Assembly: GCA_024760905.1 (NCBI GenBank)
Contig: CM045729.1
Coordinates: 78,827,550-78,891,549, forward strand
DNA from: Plotosus lineatus
Taxonomy: Eukaryota; Chordata; Actinopteri; Siluriformes; Plotosidae
Length of the DNA stretch: 64,000 nucleotides
Direction of reading: 5' to 3'
Shown: in pieces, positions 60,855 through 64,000 of the stretch
Position numbering within the stretch: the stretch's first letter is position 1
Layout: each line of letters starts with the position of its first letter
The notes under the pieces: model-generated
Told to the model about the DNA's origin: nothing
The model's database searches: none
Seen by the model: the letters and a program-made list of their open reading frames with translations, nothing else
Program-made: the position numbers and the translations under genes

Positions 60855-62113
60855 TTAAGAGATTTTGGGGGTGGGGGGGGGGGTGTGTGGGCGGGCAGAT
60901 GGGAACAGTGCTGTAAAACTAACATCACCCTTCCTTATAGTTACTCCATAAATTCCTATCAGATAACGTTTAAAGTCACATGACAATCCAGTTGTACGTG
61001 CGGACGGCAAGTACGATTTGTTCCAAACCTCTTCGATATCGTGCTTCTGGCATTTCACACAATGAAAATGGGTTCATGTTACAGTTAATACATATCACGC
61101 AGGAAAAACAAACAAACAAACCAACAAACAAATAAAAAAATAAATAAAAAACCACTTCAGTCATACGCGCCGTTCTACGATACAATCCAGCAGAGCAACA
61201 TAAAGGTGAAATTGGAATAACACACAGTGATGAATTTCAACCTGGATGAGATTATATTACATCCTCAGGCTAAGTAGCAAGACGTTTACTGAGGAACGTA
61301 GCGCGGTCCTTCCCTTCCGTCACTGCAATCCTGGAATGAATTATTTAGAGCTGGAGAACGTCAATTAAACCGAATCCACCTAATTACTCCCTTGTTAGCA
61401 AAAATACTTTTACAATCACCCGGTGGCACCACCTGCGAGGTTTTTTCTGCCATTAAATGGCTTTTCATTAGCGTGGAGTAGGTTCACAAATGCGTTATAT
61501 TAAAACATGTCTTTCATTAGAGCTGCTGAGCTCATTCACTTGTTACGTCTTTTAAAGATATTGGAAAATGGCGGCGGCGGCGGCGAGGTTGGGTGGGTTG
61601 TGTGGACGTTTGGAGAAACAGCCCGGTGAGGTGCGACGTGATAAAAGCAGCCGGAATGGTTTTGTTCCGACAGCTATTATAGAGAAGGATAATTTGCATT
61701 GGTGTCAAGGTTACTGGGAGGAGAAGAGAGGAGGAGGAGGACGAGGAGGGGTGTACAACCAGATAACGCTATTGAAATGCTCTCGTCGGAGGAGGTGCCC
61801 ACTGGGAAGACTCAATGGGAGGCCTGTGTGGGAGTTAAAGAAGGTGGGGGGAGGGTGACGGAGAGGCAATTTTCAATTTCTCCTGGCTTTTGGCCAAAAC
61901 GACAGCAATCAATTTAGCTCTGATGAGAAGAAAAAAAAAAAAGAAGAAAAGAAGAAGTGGGACAAAAGGAATGGATGGCCCACGGCAAGGAGCTGAAGAG
62001 AAGCTGGCTATTTTTGGTTCGATTCACTCACCTCCACTTAGGAAGCCGTCATGGAAGGAAATGTAATATTAAACATCTCCTGTGCAGGCTGACTGAGCAA
62101 AGAGGGGTAAAAA

Positions 62114-62145
<32 letters not shown>

Positions 62146-62749
62146 AAAACCCTGGTGATGGTAAGAGAAGTTATTTCACTTAAACTCCCCGAAAACGTTC
62201 AAGGTTTCAAAGATGCTCTTGCTCACACGTTGCCTGCTTGGGGGGGAAAATGCACTGTCAGGCGCTCATGATTAAGATTTAAGACTCTGGGGTAGGGTGG
62301 TGGTGGAGATGGTGATGAAGGGAGGGGGTATGTTGTCTTTCTTCTTTCGAGGGCAGATGTTTTGTTTCCGCAGGCTCGCTTATTTTTCACCACCCCCCGC
62401 TGACTGTGAAGTTCATTCTACTCATCCATTATCGCTGATCTGATCATGTGTTCTGTGCACAAAAAAAAATTACGTTCCCCTACGTCTTCTCTAAACAAAG
62501 TTAGAAAGTGCGTTCTTTTCTTTTCATATTTTATTCAGAAACCCGAACCGAGAGATCATTTCTAATGCATCTTTCCCAGGCTCGCTGCTTTTCATACCAG
62601 GCTCAGGTTTAGGTTCAAACCTTCTCGGTTCACAGTACAGACACAAAGTGAGGCATTTTGAGGAGGTCTTCGTGGTCTGGCGTGGACATGATACGGTGTG
62701 CTGGCGGCTCTGATCAGGTAAAGGCTCAGACGGCGCACTTGAGGAGGAG

Positions 62750-62828
62750 TGAGGGGCTGGAAAAGAGACCGGTTCACTGTGAGAATCTTAGGGCCTCTCA
62801 GACAGTGTCCCGGCCCCGCATTCAGCCA
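62750..62828 (-). ncRNA. mir128-1: mir-128 precursor in an r3hdm1-like intron
   Basis: On the minus strand, 62762-62782 reads exactly as the 21-nt mature miR-128 (TCACAGTGAACCGGTCTCTTT complement of the plus strand). The opposite arm at 62796-62818 starts CGGGGCCG and contains ACTGTCTGAGA, matching the known 5p arm except for a few substitutions. The arms can pair into a hairpin with a short loop around 62783-62795. mir-128-1 is intronic in R3HDM1 and mir-128-2 in ARPP21, so the same-strand placement between two exons of this gene agrees with host-gene expression. The hairpin boundaries are approximate. miR-128 is a neuron-enriched microRNA in vertebrates. Confidence 0.95.
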
Positions 62829-62857
62829 CTCTGAGTCAAAGCGGTTTAATTAGCTGG

Positions 62858-62860
<3 letters not shown>

Positions 62861-62901
<41 letters not shown>

Positions 62902-62990
62902 CGCACACAGGCGCACACAGGCGCACACAGGCGCACGCACACACACACATACACACGCGCACACACGCGCACACACACACACACACACAC
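62861..62990. repeat. CA repeat with GCGCACACAG units
   Basis: CA run, then four copies of GCGCACACAG or GCGCACGCAC, then CA again; about 30 bp from the 5p side of the mir-128 hairpin. Confidence 0.95.
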
Positions 62991-63583
62991 CCCCGTATGG
63001 GCACTCTGAGACCTTTCACACCCACAAGGACGACGTGCCTCATATCCAAACGTCGATGTGATCAGTTTTCGAGCCGTGCTGTAGGCTTGCTGCTCTGAAC
63101 GCTGCATAAAACAGCTTGTGAGCGTTACTAACAAGGACGCTTCACAGTTCTGAAAGCCAAACCGATGCCTTAAAGAATCAAAATGTCTCTTAAGGTTCTC
63201 AAAGGATCCGCTTCAAAGCCATAAAGGACATTTTCGCTCCTTTTTTAACTGCACTTTTACACTTCAGCTGAACAAAACATCCATCAAAGCATGCGGGGAA
63301 GCAAAGAGAGAAATTTACATGAGAGAATGAGAGCAGGAGAGAGAGAGAGAGAGGGAGAGAGAGTGCAAGAGAGGGCGAGAGAGAAACAACACTAATTTTG
63401 TATTTGATTGGAAATGCTTATTGTATCTGTTTAAAAAAGGGCAATACAATGCAAGTACAAAAGAGCTCAGCTCTGTGTAATTAGCTTTCGGCACCGCTCC
63501 TCTGCCCCTGGGGTGCTTCCTCATTTCAAATTATTTGTGTGAAAACTACAACTGCCAGGAAACAAAGACAACAAAGTGCTGAA

Positions 63584-63587
<4 letters not shown>

Positions 63588-63630
<43 letters not shown>
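63588..63630. repeat. Poly(A) tract
   Basis: A-run of about 43 on the plus strand, poly(T) in host-gene sense. Confidence 0.97.
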
Positions 63631-63635
<5 letters not shown>

Positions 63636-63841
63636 GGGCAGGGTGCAACAAAATCAGATGAGAAATTTTTGCTCCCACAACAACAAGAACACTGATAACG
63701 AAGTGCTGAAGGGAAAACATTTTCATGACCGCGTGCAAACAGGGGGCGCGAGTAGCACGGAGGTGATTCGAGAAAGTGATGAAACGATACTGTTAAGGTT
63801 TAACAAGAAGCAGCTCGGTCAGCAGGTCTCTGGTGGGTTAC

Positions 63842-63974
63842 CTGGCTGTTGGGTCGGAGCAGGAGGGGGAGGGGCCATCGGCTGGCCCTGAGGGCTACTG
63901 TACTGCACCGTGCCAACTGGCCGATACTGCTGGCTGGACAGAGGGTACTGGCCTGGTGCACAATAACACGGCAT
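63842..63974 (-). CDS. r3hdm1: R3HDM1-like gene, internal exon 1 of 9 in window
   Basis: First (most 5') of nine minus-strand exons of an R3H-domain family gene. It is 133 nt with an AG acceptor before it and a GTAAC donor after it, and reads MPCYCAPGQYP...QYRPV...TQQP, the Q/P/Y-rich linker of R3HDM1. The nine exons in the window keep one frame through every junction and total 1083 nt, 361 codons with the stop. The family (R3HDM1, R3HDM2, ARPP21; fly encore) has an N-terminal R3H plus SUZ region that binds single-stranded nucleic acid, a long low-complexity Q/P/S-rich middle and a C-terminal RRM-like domain. Only the end of the middle region and a vestige of the C-terminal domain lie here; the R3H part must lie beyond base 64000. 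The choice of R3HDM1 over its paralogs rests on recalled similarity and on the mir-128 hairpin in the next intron. Confidence 0.85.
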
Positions 63975-64000
63975 CTGCATACGGGGGGGGAGAAAAAATA

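Noticed and set aside
61568..61858. Plus-strand frame starting MAAAAARLGG as a possible first exon
   Set aside because: It is a GCG run in an intron of the R3HDM1-like gene on the other strand, with no splice context or family similarity.

Overview
The window looks like chromosomal DNA of a teleost fish. The evidence is the mix of Tc1-like transposons with fish-type termini, a Rex1/CR1-like LINE, an RTE-type LINE, several tRNA-headed SINE families (one V-SINE/DANA-like), pogo/Tigger-like elements and MITEs, and very many AT, CA and GA microsatellites. No species can be named from the sequence. Identifications are by recalled family resemblance; no search was run.

Bases 53800-64000 hold the 3' half of one host gene on the minus strand, a member of the R3HDM1/R3HDM2/ARPP21 family that fits R3HDM1 best. 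Nine exons (63974 down to 55132) have consensus splice sites and join into one uninterrupted frame of 1083 nt (361 codons including the stop). The R3H/SUZ part lies beyond 64000. The intron between the first two exons carries a microRNA matching mir-128 on the same strand (62750-62828). mir-128-1 sits inside R3HDM1 in vertebrates, so gene and microRNA support each other. The last exon begins like the C-terminal RRM-like domain of the family but stops after about 19 codons; traces of the domain appear to continue in other frames. A likely 3' UTR of about 1.3 kb ends near an AATAAA at 53819-53824.

Bases 1-50900 contain no host exon that I can recognise and are layered mobile DNA: (1) 44-3559, a Tc1-like transposon split by an RTE LINE; (2) 5165-6085, a minisatellite with a larger duplication, next to (3) 6165-8817, a broken DDE-like mobile-element gene split by a SINE; (4) 11000-23000, microsatellites, SINEs, a pogo-like remnant, MITEs and a Tc1-like pseudogene; (5) 24110-25440, an unexplained TTCC/GGAA-rich array with an 11-bp rhythm; (6) 29085-30421, the best RTE copy; (7) 33381-34238 and 39595-40452, two 858-bp copies of one DNA transposon; (8) 40490-41790, a possible old retrovirus-like fragment with an LTR-like core; (9) 44640-47260, a Rex1-like LINE with two SINE insertions; (10) 48557-50900, a second Tc1-like element carrying two RTE insertions in opposite orientations. 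Bases 50935-53800 are mostly unique and unannotated.

Several SINE insertions have perfect target-site duplications of 13-18 bp. One SINE family shares its 3' tail with the RTE LINE. A composite SINE (body of one family, tail of another) occurs at four places, and one copy is flanked by a perfect 13-bp duplication, showing that the composite moved as a unit.
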